The notes: generated by a model not told the origin, from the letters alone. 64,000 nt of DNA from JAWKOK01 sp963848115 (GCA_963848115.1 CAWKCP010000010.1:386107-450106); one strand, 5' to 3'. Positions 17,834 through 27,237 are shown, counted from the first letter of the stretch. A program made the numbers and translations.

Positions 17834-20611
17834 ATGACAAATCTCATATTGACAACCAAACTGTACGTTCCGCTGCCCCAACCCGAACTCGTCACGCGCC
17901 CAAGACTAATCAAGAAACTCAACGAAGGATTGCCTCATAAGCTGACGCTCATTTCCGCGCCTGCAGGCTTTGGCAAAACGACTCTGGTGAGTGATTGGAT
18001 CGCCAGTATGCAATTGGATGGTGAAAAAGGGAGCCAATCACAAGATCACACTTCGAGAAATATGAATCGAGTTGCTTGGCTTTCGCTGGATGACGGGGAC
18101 AACGATCTGCATGGCTTCCTGATCTACTTTATCGCTGCCGTGCAAAGAGTAGAACCTGACTTTGGACTAGAACCACTGGCCGCGCTGCAATCATCCGGAG
18201 CGACCAATAGTGAAGCAGTTCTGGCGGCCCTTCTCAATGAGCTGGCGGGCCTTCCCCAATCCCTGATCCTCATTCTAGATGATTATCACGTGATCGAAAC
18301 GCAATCAATTGACGAAGCACTCACGTTTTTTCTCGATCACTTGCCTGCAACAATGCACTTAGTCATCAGCACTCGCATCGATCCGCCCTTGCCTTTGGCG
18401 CGTCTGCGCGGTCGGGGGCAATTGACCGAGTTGCGTGTCGCCGATCTGCGTTTCACGAATGATGAGGCTGCTACATTTCTCAATCAAATGATGAGACTCG
18501 AACTCTCGGCAGAAGATATTGCCGCGCTGGGGTCTCGTACCGAGGGCTGGATTACAGGATTGCAACTGGCTGCACTCTCTTTGCAGGCAAGAGATGCAGA
18601 GCATGTCACCAGTTTCATCCAATCGTTCACCGGCATTCACCATCATGTCCTTGATTATCTGGTTGAAGAGGTATTGCAACAACAACCGCCAGGGGTGCAA
18701 TCCTTTTTGCTGCAAACGTCAATATTGACGCGCCTGACCGGTTCTCTATGCGAGGCCGTCTGGAATTTTGAAAACGACGGCCTTCATCAGAGCGAGGGGC
18801 AACCATTGTTGGAGCAACTTGCAAAATCCAACCTGTTCATTGTGCCTCTGGATGACGAACGGCGTTGGTATCGTTATCACCATCTATTTGCTGACCTGCT
18901 GCGCTATCGTTTACAGCAAGAGCAGGCCAGCTTTATCCCCGAACTGCATCGTCGAGCCAGCAAATGGCATGAAGAACACGGGTTCATCGACAGAGCGATT
19001 CGCCATGCCATAGCAGCAGATGATCTTGAAGAGGCAGCACGACTGGTTGCTGAACACAGCTACACGGCAAACGAGCGGGGTGAGGTGAGCACGGTGCGGC
19101 GATGGTTCGAGTTGCTACCAGGTGAAAGAGTCCGTTCGGACCCCTCATTATCTGTCGACTTTGCTTGGAATCTATTCCTCAGCGGTCAGATTGGCGCTGT
19201 TGAGGAACGCCTGAACGATGCAGAAGCACTTCTTACCAGGCAAACGACACCCATCAACAGTGAACAGGTCGCCGAACTATATGGCAAGATAAACACACTA
19301 CGCGCGATTCTCTTTGGTATTCAGGGAGAACCGATGCGCAGCACTGAAGTAGCTCAGCAAGTGCTAAATCTCCTACCAGACGATCGTCGTTCCGAGCGCG
19401 GGATTCTCCTCTTAACACTCGCCGTTAACTTCAGAGATGTCGGAGACATCGCGCAAGCAAGCCAGTCATACGCCGATGCTGTCACTCTGCTCCTGGCAGC
19501 CGAAAACATAATGGCTGCTATTATGGCCGTTGAACAGCTGGTTCGTCTATTGGTGATACAAGGGAAGCTTGTACAAGCAGTCGAAGTATGCCAGGAGATG
19601 CTCGATGCGTCTACTGAGTTCAGTGCACCGGAACAACTGCGGATACTCAGTTCAGATATGGCGCGAGCGAATATGAGCCATGTACTTTATGAGCGAAATG
19701 AGTTAGCAGACGCTGAAGAGTACGTGCGCCGGGGAATCAAACAAGCCAAACGAGGGGGCTTCCTTCAATCGCTGGTCATTGGACAAATCCTATTGGCACG
19801 GATTCTGCAAGCACGGGGCGATGCAAACGGTGCAAACAAGATGTTGCAAGCTGCGATTAACAGCACTCAAATGGATCTCCAGCAAATGTATCAGGCAGAA
19901 CTTACTGCCTGCCAGGTTCAGTTGTGGCTTGCACAAGAAGAGCTTGATACGGCGTCTCGGTGGGCGCAGGAAAGCAATCTGAGCGCCGAGAACGAATTCA
20001 ACCTTCAAAACGAGTATGAACATATCTCGCTGGCACGGGTGCTAGTTGCGCAAGGACGAATCTCATCAGATGGGGCTATGTTGACCAGAGCACTCGGTTT
20101 GGTCGAACGACTCGCTCTGTCAGCAGAATCAGCGGGGCGAAAGGGGCAGCTGATTGATCTCCTCATACTTCAGGCATTAGCCTTAGATGCACTTGGAGAT
20201 CTCAATCAGGCGCTGTCTTGCCTGGAGCGGGCGCTTGTTTCGGCGGAACCGCAGCGAATTGTACGTATCTTTCTAGACAATGGCGACTCAATCGAACATT
20301 TGCTCAAGGAAGCAGCCAGACGCGACATTGCTGCTGAGTTTTCGATTCAATTGCTGAATGAATTGGACACTGGTACACATCCTGACCAGCCCGACCATTC
20401 ATTCCCGCCTCTCCTCATTGAACCTCTGTCCGACCGCGAAATGGAAGTCCTTCACTTAATGGCAGAAGACCTGTCCTACAAAGAAATTGCAGACCAGATC
20501 ATGGTGAGCCTCAATACCGTACGCACGCACGTAAAGCACATCTACAGCAAGCTCATGGTTCACAAGCGATCCCAGGCTATCGCCAAAGCCAGGGAACTTC
20601 ACCTCTTATAG
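17834..20611 (+). CDS. MalT-like LuxR-family ATP-dependent regulator
   Basis: An intact 925-residue STAND-type transcription activator. Start ATG 17834 gives the family N-terminus TNLILTTKLYVPLPQPELVT. Walker A is SAPAGFGKTT (41-50) and the Walker B-like segment is LPQSLILILDDYHVIE. These are followed by the winged-helix/arm (LVEEVLQQQPPGVQSFLLQT), a long TPR-type sensor region, and a C-terminal LuxR helix-turn-helix (LSDREMEVLHLMAEDLSYKE, VSLNTVRTHVKHIYSKLMVH). Such proteins bind ATP and an inducer, oligomerise, and activate nearby promoters. It probably controls the + strand genes that follow; the inducer is unknown. Confidence 0.93.
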   Translation: MTNLILTTKLYVPLPQPELVTRPRLIKKLNEGLPHKLTLISAPAGFGKTTLVSDWIASMQLDGEKGSQSQDHTSRNMNRVAWLSLDDGDNDLHGFLIYFIAAVQRVEPDFGLEPLAALQSSGATNSEAVLAALLNELAGLPQSLILILDDYHVIETQSIDEALTFFLDHLPATMHLVISTRIDPPLPLARLRGRGQLTELRVADLRFTNDEAATFLNQMMRLELSAEDIAALGSRTEGWITGLQLAALSLQARDAEHVTSFIQSFTGIHHHVLDYLVEEVLQQQPPGVQSFLLQTSILTRLTGSLCEAVWNFENDGLHQSEGQPLLEQLAKSNLFIVPLDDERRWYRYHHLFADLLRYRLQQEQASFIPELHRRASKWHEEHGFIDRAIRHAIAADDLEEAARLVAEHSYTANERGEVSTVRRWFELLPGERVRSDPSLSVDFAWNLFLSGQIGAVEERLNDAEALLTRQTTPINSEQVAELYGKINTLRAILFGIQGEPMRSTEVAQQVLNLLPDDRRSERGILLLTLAVNFRDVGDIAQASQSYADAVTLLLAAENIMAAIMAVEQLVRLLVIQGKLVQAVEVCQEMLDASTEFSAPEQLRILSSDMARANMSHVLYERNELADAEEYVRRGIKQAKRGGFLQSLVIGQILLARILQARGDANGANKMLQAAINSTQMDLQQMYQAELTACQVQLWLAQEELDTASRWAQESNLSAENEFNLQNEYEHISLARVLVAQGRISSDGAMLTRALGLVERLALSAESAGRKGQLIDLLILQALALDALGDLNQALSCLERALVSAEPQRIVRIFLDNGDSIEHLLKEAARRDIAAEFSIQLLNELDTGTHPDQPDHSFPPLLIEPLSDREMEVLHLMAEDLSYKEIADQIMVSLNTVRTHVKHIYSKLMVHKRSQAIAKARELHLL

Positions 20612-20665
20612 ATAAACCTCCATCACATAATCCCGCCCCGACAATCACATCTTTTTGTCCTCAAG

Positions 20666-20690
20666 ATCACATTCAAATGTGATTATCTTT
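20666..20690 (+). terminator. Probable rho-independent terminator
   Basis: ATCACATT pairs with AATGTGAT across a two-base loop and is followed by TATCTTTC. The hairpin is AT-rich and only moderately stable. It lies 55 bases after the MalT-like stop, so it fits as its terminator. Confidence 0.5.
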
Positions 20691-20757
20691 CGATCCGCTC
20701 CTGTTATCCTGAAATCATAATATTGAACGCAATCTTGTCGGAGAGAGGTTGACAGGA

Positions 20758-21012
20758 ATGACAGATGCAGGACACACGTTTAATCCAGATTGCCCGGTAA
20801 TCTACCAGATTACGGTGCAGGGATATCTGGACCAGAGCCGAGCCGACTGGTTCGACGGCATGGCCATTGAGCCTCAAGTCGATGCAGAGGATATGAGTGT
20901 CACTCGATTGACGGGCGAGGTGATCGATCAAGCCGCTCTGCACGGGTTGCTGCGCAAACTGTACGATCTGGGTCTGTCACTGCTGTCGATAAAACGCATC
21001 GAGCTTGATTAA
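20758..21012 (+). CDS. Small protein linked to MalT-like regulators
   Basis: 84 residues from ATG 20758, with GAGAGG upstream. The beta-rich N-terminus (CPVIYQITVQGYLDQSRADW) and helical C-terminus (LHGLLRKLYDLGLSLLSIKR) resemble short proteins I associate with MalT-like regulators in Chloroflexota. It has no membrane segment and no catalytic motif. The family appears to describe a small alpha/beta sandwich whose role is unknown. Confidence 0.65.
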   Translation: MTDAGHTFNPDCPVIYQITVQGYLDQSRADWFDGMAIEPQVDAEDMSVTRLTGEVIDQAALHGLLRKLYDLGLSLLSIKRIELD

Positions 21013-21072
21013 CCGGATGCGACAGATAGTAAGCATTTGTGTGACAAACAATCAGACTGTAAAGGAGACGAA

Positions 21073-21348
21073 ATGAACACGGAAGAAACCAGATATCAAG
21101 AAGCGAAAGAGAGAGTTGAGGCGATAAAGGGCTTTTACATTCATCTTTCTGTGTACGTCGTTGTGAACCTACTTCTGTTTTCAATCAATATGATTGTATC
21201 TCCTGACGTACTGTGGTTCATTTGGCCGCTCATAGGGTGGGGCGTTGCCGTCGCTCTTCATGCGCTTTCGGTTTTCGGCTTTGGTGGCAGGTTCGGCGCA
21301 GATTGGGAGGAGAGAAAGATCAGAGAGCTTATGGAGAAAGAGCGGTAG
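21073..21348 (+). CDS. 2TM-domain membrane protein
   Basis: 91 residues. Start ATG 21073 has AAGGAGA upstream. A charged N-terminus (YQEAKERVEAIKGFYIHLSV) leads into two helices (VYVVVNLLLFSINMIV; VLWFIWPLIGWGVAVALHAL) and a charged C-tail (DWEERKIRELMEKER). This is the 2TM domain, also found attached to histidine kinases and LuxR proteins; its function is unclear. The next gene starts 4 bases after the stop, so they are cotranscribed. Confidence 0.85.
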   Translation: MNTEETRYQEAKERVEAIKGFYIHLSVYVVVNLLLFSINMIVSPDVLWFIWPLIGWGVAVALHALSVFGFGGRFGADWEERKIRELMEKER

Positions 21349-21351
21349 AAA

Positions 21352-22374
21352 ATGACACAACCTCAAATACCGGATCAGATGACCGCCGTGGTTCTCGATT
21401 CATATTCCGGCGCCAAGGCACTCCGGGTTGAACAGCGCCCAGTCCCAAGACCGGAAAAGGATGAAGTCCTGGTCAAAGTCGCGGCCTCACCAATCAATCC
21501 CTCGGACCTAGCCTTCCTGGATGGAAAATACGGTTTCGAACTCCCGCCTCCGGTTGTTCCCGGCGGCGAAGGTTCGGGAACAGTTGTCGCCGTTGGCCCT
21601 GGAGCGATGGGCCGCTATTTCCTCGGCAAGCGGGTTGCTTGCCTGAGTAAGGGCGAAAGGGATGGCATCTGGGCTGAATATGTGGTGGCCTCTACAAAGG
21701 GCGGCGTCTTCCCACTAAATAAATCGGTCAGCTTGGAACAAGGGGCCACGTCGATAGTCAATCCACTAGCGGCCAGTGCTTTCCTGGAAATCACAAAAGA
21801 TGGCGGGCACAATGCCATCGTCCTCACCGCTGCGGCCAGCGCACTCGGGCAAATGGTCAACCGCTTGGGGCGAAGTGAGGGGGTTCAGGTTGTCAACGTC
21901 GTGCGCCGAGATGCACAGGTGGAACTACTCAAGGCGCAAGGTGCAACCGTCGTCTTGAATAGCAGTGATGTGGATTTTGACAGACAACTCCATGATGCCT
22001 GCCATCAGGTTGATGCCCACCTTGCCTTTGATGCGGTTGCCGGACCGATGACGGGACAACTGCTCAAAGCCCTGCCGGAAAACAGCACCGTGACGGTATA
22101 TGGCAATCTTTCCCACAAAGCGCCACAGACCAACATCGACCAGATCATCTTTCAGGGCAAGACCATCACCGGTTTCTGGCTGGGGCCCTGGCTCTATTCC
22201 AATAAGAATTTGCTGCAAATCCTTATGCTTTGGCGGCGCTCCCAAAAGCTGATCGCCACCGATCTCAAGAGCGAAATCCGGGCACGGTACCCATTTCAGG
22301 AAGCCAGGAAAGCTGTCCAGAATTACACCAATCAAATGACAGGCGGAAAGATTTTGCTCACACCGCTAACCTAA
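21352..22374 (+). CDS. MDR-family NAD(P)H:quinone-oxidoreductase-like enzyme
   Basis: 340 residues of the medium-chain dehydrogenase/reductase superfamily. The GroES-like part has VKVAASPINPSDLAFLDGKY and PPVVPGGEGSGTVVAVGPGA. The cofactor domain has the nucleotide-binding loop TAAASALGQMVNRLGRSEGV (the AxxxxG-type loop of quinone oxidoreductases). The cysteines and His that ligate catalytic zinc in alcohol dehydrogenases are absent, so a zinc-free NADPH-dependent quinone or enone reductase is likely. The substrate is unknown. It is coupled tightly to the 2TM gene. Confidence 0.85.
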   Translation: MTQPQIPDQMTAVVLDSYSGAKALRVEQRPVPRPEKDEVLVKVAASPINPSDLAFLDGKYGFELPPPVVPGGEGSGTVVAVGPGAMGRYFLGKRVACLSKGERDGIWAEYVVASTKGGVFPLNKSVSLEQGATSIVNPLAASAFLEITKDGGHNAIVLTAAASALGQMVNRLGRSEGVQVVNVVRRDAQVELLKAQGATVVLNSSDVDFDRQLHDACHQVDAHLAFDAVAGPMTGQLLKALPENSTVTVYGNLSHKAPQTNIDQIIFQGKTITGFWLGPWLYSNKNLLQILMLWRRSQKLIATDLKSEIRARYPFQEARKAVQNYTNQMTGGKILLTPLT

Positions 22375-22424
22375 TTCCCAATCACGCATACCTGGTCAAT
22401 GTACTGGCGCTACGGCAAGAACAA

Positions 22425-22525
22425 CGATTCAGCCACAGAAGAACGCAGATAAACAGATGTCAGCAGAGCTTTTCCTCTGTGACCTTTGTGCCTTCTCCGT
22501 GCCTCTGTGGTGAACCGGACCTTTT
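22425..22525. repeat. Interspersed palindromic repeat
   Basis: AGCCACAGAAGAACGCAG on one side and CTCTGTGACCTTTGTGCCTT, CCGTGCCTCTGTGGTGAA on the other form an imperfect long palindrome. This CACAGAG/CTCTGTG class is widespread between genes in environmental bacteria (from memory). It has no coding potential. It may be a non-autonomous mobile repeat. Confidence 0.5.
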
Positions 22526-22555
22526 TGCAGCAGAGTCATCTACTTGAAGGAGTAA

Positions 22556-23458
22556 GTGAAGATGGTTGAAGTCACAATCGATGCCGAACGATGTAAGAAA
22601 GATGGCCTCTGCGCCATGGTCTGCCCGGTCACCGTTATCCAACAAGACGAGAAGGCCACCGTACCAAAGATATCTGATGAACGCATAGAGTATTGCATTG
22701 CTTGCGGCCAATGCGTGGCCATCTGCCCTCACGGTGCGATTAGCCACTCTGAATTCCCAGCGACCACCATCCGGGCGATTCAGTTTGAGCAGATGCCCAC
22801 AACAGATCAGGTAATGGCGTTGCTCAAGACCCGACGCTCCATCCGGGTATTTCGAGACAAGCCGCTGGCGAAAGAGACCATCGAGACCATCATCGACGGG
22901 GCGCGCTTTGCGCCCAGCGGACACAACTCGCAAAGCACGGACTTTCTCGTTGTTCAGGACAGAGCCGTGTTGAACCAAGTCTCTGCGATGGTCATCGAGT
23001 ATCTGAAGTTCGAAATCAAACGGTTTGCGAACCCACTATTCAGAACACTCGCGTTGCTAGCAGACCGGGAAAAGGCCGAGAGTGGTCTGCACGAAATACC
23101 CGGATTCAAGCGGATGATACGGTCGTACGAATCCGGCGCCGATCCGATACTCCACGGCGCACCTGCGTTACTGGTTTTTCATGCCCGGCGGACCATAGGG
23201 TTTGCGGATGTAAATGCACAATTGGCGCTGCAGAATGCCTCCCTTGTCGCCCACGCCTTGGGTATAGGGCACTTCTACACCGGCTGGGTGCTCGCTCCCT
23301 GTCGCGCGCCCATGGCGCGGTCATGGAACCGGCGCATTCCAAGCTTGATTGGCATTCCACCTGGAAATGAGCTGCATGGCGCTTTGGCGCTTGGGAATCC
23401 GATCCCCAGGTTCAAGAACATGATCGAGAGAACTCCCCCAGAGATCGAATGGGCATAA
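22556..23458 (+). CDS. Ferredoxin-nitroreductase fusion protein
   Basis: 300 residues. The first 65 form a 2[4Fe-4S] ferredoxin with two cysteine motifs (CKKDGLCAMVCPV and CIACGQCVAICPH). Residues about 75-290 are a nitroreductase-fold FMN domain (LLKTRRSIRVFRDKPLAKET, IIDGARFAPSGHNSQSTDFL, LALQNASLVAHALGIGHFYT). Electrons probably pass from the clusters to FMN to reduce a nitro, quinone or similar substrate. AAGGAG lies 5 bases before GTG 22556; ATG 22562 is an alternative start. A short insertion (CRAPMARSWNRR) precedes the conserved IPSLIGIPPG and is unusual. Confidence 0.9.
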   Translation: MKMVEVTIDAERCKKDGLCAMVCPVTVIQQDEKATVPKISDERIEYCIACGQCVAICPHGAISHSEFPATTIRAIQFEQMPTTDQVMALLKTRRSIRVFRDKPLAKETIETIIDGARFAPSGHNSQSTDFLVVQDRAVLNQVSAMVIEYLKFEIKRFANPLFRTLALLADREKAESGLHEIPGFKRMIRSYESGADPILHGAPALLVFHARRTIGFADVNAQLALQNASLVAHALGIGHFYTGWVLAPCRAPMARSWNRRIPSLIGIPPGNELHGALALGNPIPRFKNMIERTPPEIEWA

Positions 23459-23495
23459 CACCAAGATATCACCATCTATTTTGGGAGGCACAATC

Positions 23496-24767
23496 ATGAC
23501 AACGGCAGTCAAGCCGGTTACCGCTCGGAATCGGATCCTCACATTGGACGTACTACGCGGCTTTGCGCTCCTGGGTATCCTGTTGATGAATATCCAGTTC
23601 TTTGCCATGCCGGAGCCCGCCTACTCGATTCCGGCCGTTTTCGGTGATCTGACCGGCGCCAATCTTGGCGTCTGGTGGTTTAGCTATCTCTTTGCCGATC
23701 AGAAGTTTATGACGCTCTTCTCCATGCTCTTCGGCGCAGGCATCGTCTTGATGACGTCCAAAGCTGAACGGCAGGGCGGACACTCGCTGAGGTTGCACTA
23801 CCGGCGCATGTTCTGGCTGTTGATTATCGGTCTAGTCCACGGCTACTTGCTCTGGTCAGGCGATGTCCTGGTGCTCTATGCCATCTGCGGATTCGTCATC
23901 TACTGGTTCCGGCGCTGGTCGCCCAAGTGGCTGCTGCTGCTCGGCGTGATTGTGTTTGCCGTCGGTCCGCTTCTCTCCTTTGCCGGTGGGGCATCCGTGC
24001 AATATGCGCCGTCCGAAGTGAGGGCCGAACTGGTCGCCGACTTCTGGCCGTCCCAGGAAGTTCTGGATACCGAAATCGAGGCGTACCGCAGCGGTTGGCT
24101 GGGTCAAATGGCGGCGCGTGTGCCCATGGCGGTGGAGTTGCAGACGACGGCGTTGTTCTTCTGGGGCTTCTGGCGGGCCGGTGGGTTGATGCTGATGGGG
24201 ATGGCCTTCTTCAAGTGGGGCATCTTTTCCGGCAAACGGCGCAATCGCTTCTATCTCGTGCTGATCGCTCTGGGATTGCTGATCGGTTTGCCCGTCGTTG
24301 CCTGGGGCGGCTATCAGAATTTCGCGCACGGCTGGGATCCGATCTACGCCCGGCTGGGCATGGGGTATCAGTTTAACTACTGGGCGAGTCTCTTTGTCAG
24401 CTTGGGTTATGTCGGCATGATCGTGGTCTGGCTGCGCACAGGCTGGTTCGCGTGGTTGCAGCACGCGTTGGGATCGGTGGGGCGGATGGCGTTGACCAAT
24501 TACTTGCTCCAGACGATCATTGCCACGTTTATCTTCTACGGTCACGGCTTTGGACTTTTTGCCACGGTCTCTCGGACCGAGCAGATGCTCGTCGTGCTCG
24601 GAATCTGGGCATTGGAGTTGGTTTTCTCGCCGCTCTGGCTACGCCACTTCCGCTTCGGTCCGGTCGAGTGGCTGTGGCGCTCGCTCACCTACTGGCAGCT
24701 TCAGCCGATCCGCGTTGCCTCTCCCGCGTACGCGACCTCATTCGAGCAAGAGCGACGGGGAGGATAG
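23496..24767 (+). CDS. DUF418-family membrane protein (YeiB-like)
   Basis: 423 residues from ATG 23496, with GGGAGG upstream. The N-terminal signature RILTLDVLRGFALLGILLMN is typical of YeiB/DUF418 proteins, which belong with acyltransferase-3-like membrane proteins. About nine hydrophobic helices are visible, including FWLLIIGLVHGYLLWSGDVL (conserved H and D) and VGRMALTNYLLQTIIATFIF near the end, within DUF418 itself. The biochemical role is not known. It lies in the redox-gene run and is intact. Confidence 0.9.
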   Translation: MTTAVKPVTARNRILTLDVLRGFALLGILLMNIQFFAMPEPAYSIPAVFGDLTGANLGVWWFSYLFADQKFMTLFSMLFGAGIVLMTSKAERQGGHSLRLHYRRMFWLLIIGLVHGYLLWSGDVLVLYAICGFVIYWFRRWSPKWLLLLGVIVFAVGPLLSFAGGASVQYAPSEVRAELVADFWPSQEVLDTEIEAYRSGWLGQMAARVPMAVELQTTALFFWGFWRAGGLMLMGMAFFKWGIFSGKRRNRFYLVLIALGLLIGLPVVAWGGYQNFAHGWDPIYARLGMGYQFNYWASLFVSLGYVGMIVVWLRTGWFAWLQHALGSVGRMALTNYLLQTIIATFIFYGHGFGLFATVSRTEQMLVVLGIWALELVFSPLWLRHFRFGPVEWLWRSLTYWQLQPIRVASPAYATSFEQERRGG

Positions 24768-24822
24768 TCGTGCCGAACGATTGATTGATTCGGGTAGGGA
24801 ATAAAGTAAAGGAGCAGATCAA

Positions 24823-25251
24823 ATGAACATTGCGATCGTCTATGACAGTAGCACGGGCACAACAGAAAATGCAGCAAAAGCAATGGCTAACGTGCTGGAG
24901 AAATCTGGTCATCAGTGCAAGGTCCAGCCCGTTTTTCAGGCCGATCCAGATGAAATATCGCAAGCGGACCTCATCTGTATTGGGAGTTGGGTGAAAGGGA
25001 TCTTTGTCATAATGCAGCACCCAACTGAGGAAACAATGCGCTTTATTGATCGGCTCGGAGACCTGACAGGCAAGAAGGCGCTGGTCTTTTGCACCTACAA
25101 GTTGGCCGTAGGATCAACGCTCCGGCACATGGCGCAGGGATTGGAGGAGAAAGGCGCACAAGTCGTTGCGCAGTTCAAGTATCGTGGCCCAACGCCAAAC
25201 AACGAGTTCACATCGTTTGCCGCATCGTTGGCATCCATTCCAGCGATGTGA
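24823..25251 (+). CDS. Flavodoxin-like protein
   Basis: 142 residues. MNIAIVYDSSTGTTENAAKA contains the FMN phosphate loop (SSTGTT, residues 9-14). The later strands (ADLICIGSWVKGI; KKALVFCTYKLAVG) fit the flavodoxin fold. The isoalloxazine-contact region GSWVKG differs from classic electron-transfer flavodoxins. A clean AAAGGAGC lies upstream. It could supply electrons to the neighbouring ferredoxin-nitroreductase, which is inference from context. Confidence 0.85.
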   Translation: MNIAIVYDSSTGTTENAAKAMANVLEKSGHQCKVQPVFQADPDEISQADLICIGSWVKGIFVIMQHPTEETMRFIDRLGDLTGKKALVFCTYKLAVGSTLRHMAQGLEEKGAQVVAQFKYRGPTPNNEFTSFAASLASIPAM

Positions 25252-25471
25252 CAATGGGGCTGACCGGGCGCGACGTGCAAAGGCCAAGGGGAGAGTTCAT
25301 ACGTTGAAGGTGAAGTGGTGACAGACCCACCTGGCTGCCCGATCGGTTAAAACCAGTTCATCCTATGTAGGAGAAAGAAGACGACGGCAATTGCAGTACC
25401 AACAGCAGGTAGGGCAGCAGAACAGTACAGCCTACATGAGATGATGGTAAAGGCGCCGAAAGGATAAGGCA

Positions 25472-25915
25472 ATGTCAAAAGGTATCATGCTTGGGTTGTT
25501 GATGCAGTGCATTTCTGCAGTCGGCTATCTGGTTATCGTTGGTGTGACATCGATCACGAGTGAGTGGTTCCGAACCGGCGTGATGATTCTCTTTGCCAGC
25601 GTGATCGCTCTGCTGGTCACAGGGTATGCGGTCTTTTCTGGTCAACAGCAGTTGTCGGCGATTCAGGCCAAAGAGTACATCTATATCGCCATTGGCGCCG
25701 TCATGGTGATGTTTGTTGCCCAGACTCTCTTCTTTTTCGGTGTGCAACTCTCAAACATGACGACGATGACGCTCACATTGTTGGCCCTTCCCTTCATTAC
25801 ACTGTTCTTGGAATTGAGCCTGGGCAGAATCAAGTGGTCGTCGCTGGGTACGTACGACTTAGTTGGCTTCGCTCTAATCAGCGTAGGGTACGTGGTCTAC
25901 GTGTCCAAGCCATAA
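25472..25915 (+). CDS. Four-helix membrane protein, DMT-like half
   Basis: 147 residues with four or five hydrophobic helices (GLLMQCISAVGYLVIVGVTS; GVMILFASVIALLVTGYAVF; YIAIGAVMVMFVAQTLFFFG; YDLVGFALISVGYVVYVSKP). The layout resembles one half of an EamA/DMT transporter, which would have to dimerise. It is preceded by about 220 bases without a gene. The substrate is unknown. Confidence 0.65.
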   Translation: MSKGIMLGLLMQCISAVGYLVIVGVTSITSEWFRTGVMILFASVIALLVTGYAVFSGQQQLSAIQAKEYIYIAIGAVMVMFVAQTLFFFGVQLSNMTTMTLTLLALPFITLFLELSLGRIKWSSLGTYDLVGFALISVGYVVYVSKP

Positions 25916-25945
25916 TCGCAATAGTTGGAGTAAACGGAATATATC

Positions 25946-26422
25946 ATGACGATTCAACTGACATCGGACCAAGTTTGGACAGAAATCGAGAAGAACTTCT
26001 TTGGCGTACTTGGCATGGTTACGTCCAGTGGCGAGGCGCGAACGGTAGGCATCAACTATGTGGTGGATGACCACAAGCTCTGCATCAACACCGATAAAGA
26101 GGCGTGGAAAACAAGGCACGTTGCTGCCAATCCTCACGTGTCGATCACCATCCCCATTGTCAAGCGTGTGCCGTTGCTCCCATGGATCAAAGTACCGCCT
26201 GCCACCATCACCTTCCACGGTGAAGCCAAGGTCCTGGAATACGGTGATGTCAAGCCAGAAGTGATCGACAAGATCTACCATCATGTCACCTTGGATGACC
26301 AGACAGCCGACGAGTACCGCATCATCGAAGTGATGCCGAAGAGTCAATTCATCACCTATGGCGTGGGCATTCCGGTGTGGCAAATGCGCTTCCCGGAGAA
26401 GGCACGCGGCCGCGCCGACTGA
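25946..26422 (+). CDS. Pyridoxamine-phosphate-oxidase-like split-barrel flavoprotein
   Basis: 158 residues of the FMN-binding split-barrel fold: FFGVLGMVTSSGEARTVGIN, then DHKLCINTDKEAWKTRHVAA and NPHVSITIPIVKRVPLLPWI. General stress and F420/FMN-dependent reductases share this core. It begins 30 bases after the previous stop. The specific substrate cannot be told from sequence. It adds a third flavin-type protein to this run of genes. Confidence 0.85.
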   Translation: MTIQLTSDQVWTEIEKNFFGVLGMVTSSGEARTVGINYVVDDHKLCINTDKEAWKTRHVAANPHVSITIPIVKRVPLLPWIKVPPATITFHGEAKVLEYGDVKPEVIDKIYHHVTLDDQTADEYRIIEVMPKSQFITYGVGIPVWQMRFPEKARGRAD

Positions 26423-26483
26423 ACTGAGCGTGCTCGCACATAAACAAGAACTGGCCTTGTGACCAAGAGATTTGTCAGCCATA

Positions 26484-26772
26484 TGCATCTCAAGCCATCC
26501 AAACGAATTCTACTGGCCGGCGCTGCAGGCTATGTGGGCCGCGAACTGGCCGACCTGCTGCTGACGAATACTAAGGTCAGCCTGTCCGCTTTCAGCTTTC
26601 CCTGTACCACGAAGACGCCTATGTTCTGACGGCTGTCCCAACCAGCGCAATGATCAAACAGATGCTGCAAAGACCATTTCCACCTGGCATCCACTATATG
26701 GGACTCTGCTGCGATCCGAGCAAACTGCTCGCTGACATTGAAGGGATGGCGATTCCAATTGCCCAACATTAG
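26484..26772 (+). pseudogene. Deleted remnant of an NAD(P)-binding enzyme
   Basis: The 5' end (MHLKPSKRILLAGAAGYVGR, a Rossmann GxxGxxG) runs for about 33 codons. The frame then shifts at about 26585 into RFQLSLYHEDAYVLTAVPTS and MGLCCDPSKLLADIEGMAIP, which is the C-terminal end of saccharopine-dehydrogenase/NmrA-like reductases as I remember them. About 250 internal codons are missing. It is a decayed gene with an internal deletion, between two intact genes. Confidence 0.6.
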
Positions 26773-26798
26773 GATACCCAACATAAGGAGTAGACTAC

Positions 26799-27170
26799 AT
26801 GACTGAAGAGCACCCAAACATCGCCCTACTGAAGCGACTTGACCTTGGAAACTTAGCCGGATCTGCTAACCTATTTGCGGAAAATGTCGTTTGGCATTAC
26901 TTCAACCCAATCCTACCGGATATTCAGGGCGACTATGTCGGCCAGAGCGGGCTTCAAACCTTCTTCAAGACGCTTGCCGGGCTAACGAAAGGCACCTTCG
27001 AAGTTCACCCGGTCTCTGTTACTGCGGTCGGAGATGAATTGCTGGTCATCCAGACCCAAAACAGACTGATCCTTGAAGACCAGCAGATAGAGCCGGACGT
27101 AGTCGTCGTGTGGCGTATTGTAGACGGCCGTATTGCCGAAGTTTGGGACATTCCTTCCGTATATAGTTGA
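26799..27170 (+). CDS. SnoaL-like/NTF2-fold protein
   Basis: 123 residues: LFAENVVWHYFNPILPDIQG, YVGQSGLQTFFKTLAGLTKG and VVVVWRIVDGRIAEVWDIPS are typical of the SnoaL-like cone fold. Such proteins are small isomerases, hydrolases or binding proteins. AAGGAG is present before the ATG. No clear catalytic dyad can be assigned. Confidence 0.85.
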   Translation: MTEEHPNIALLKRLDLGNLAGSANLFAENVVWHYFNPILPDIQGDYVGQSGLQTFFKTLAGLTKGTFEVHPVSVTAVGDELLVIQTQNRLILEDQQIEPDVVVVWRIVDGRIAEVWDIPSVYS

Positions 27171-27237
27171 CATGCTTCATACCAAAATTCTTCAACTCAG
27201 ACGATTCTGAAATCAAGTCTATCTTCGGGAGTGTCGT

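Noticed and set aside
23856..24545. Minus-strand 229-codon frame opposite the DUF418 gene
   Set aside because: Gln/His/Pro-rich antisense shadow of a membrane protein.
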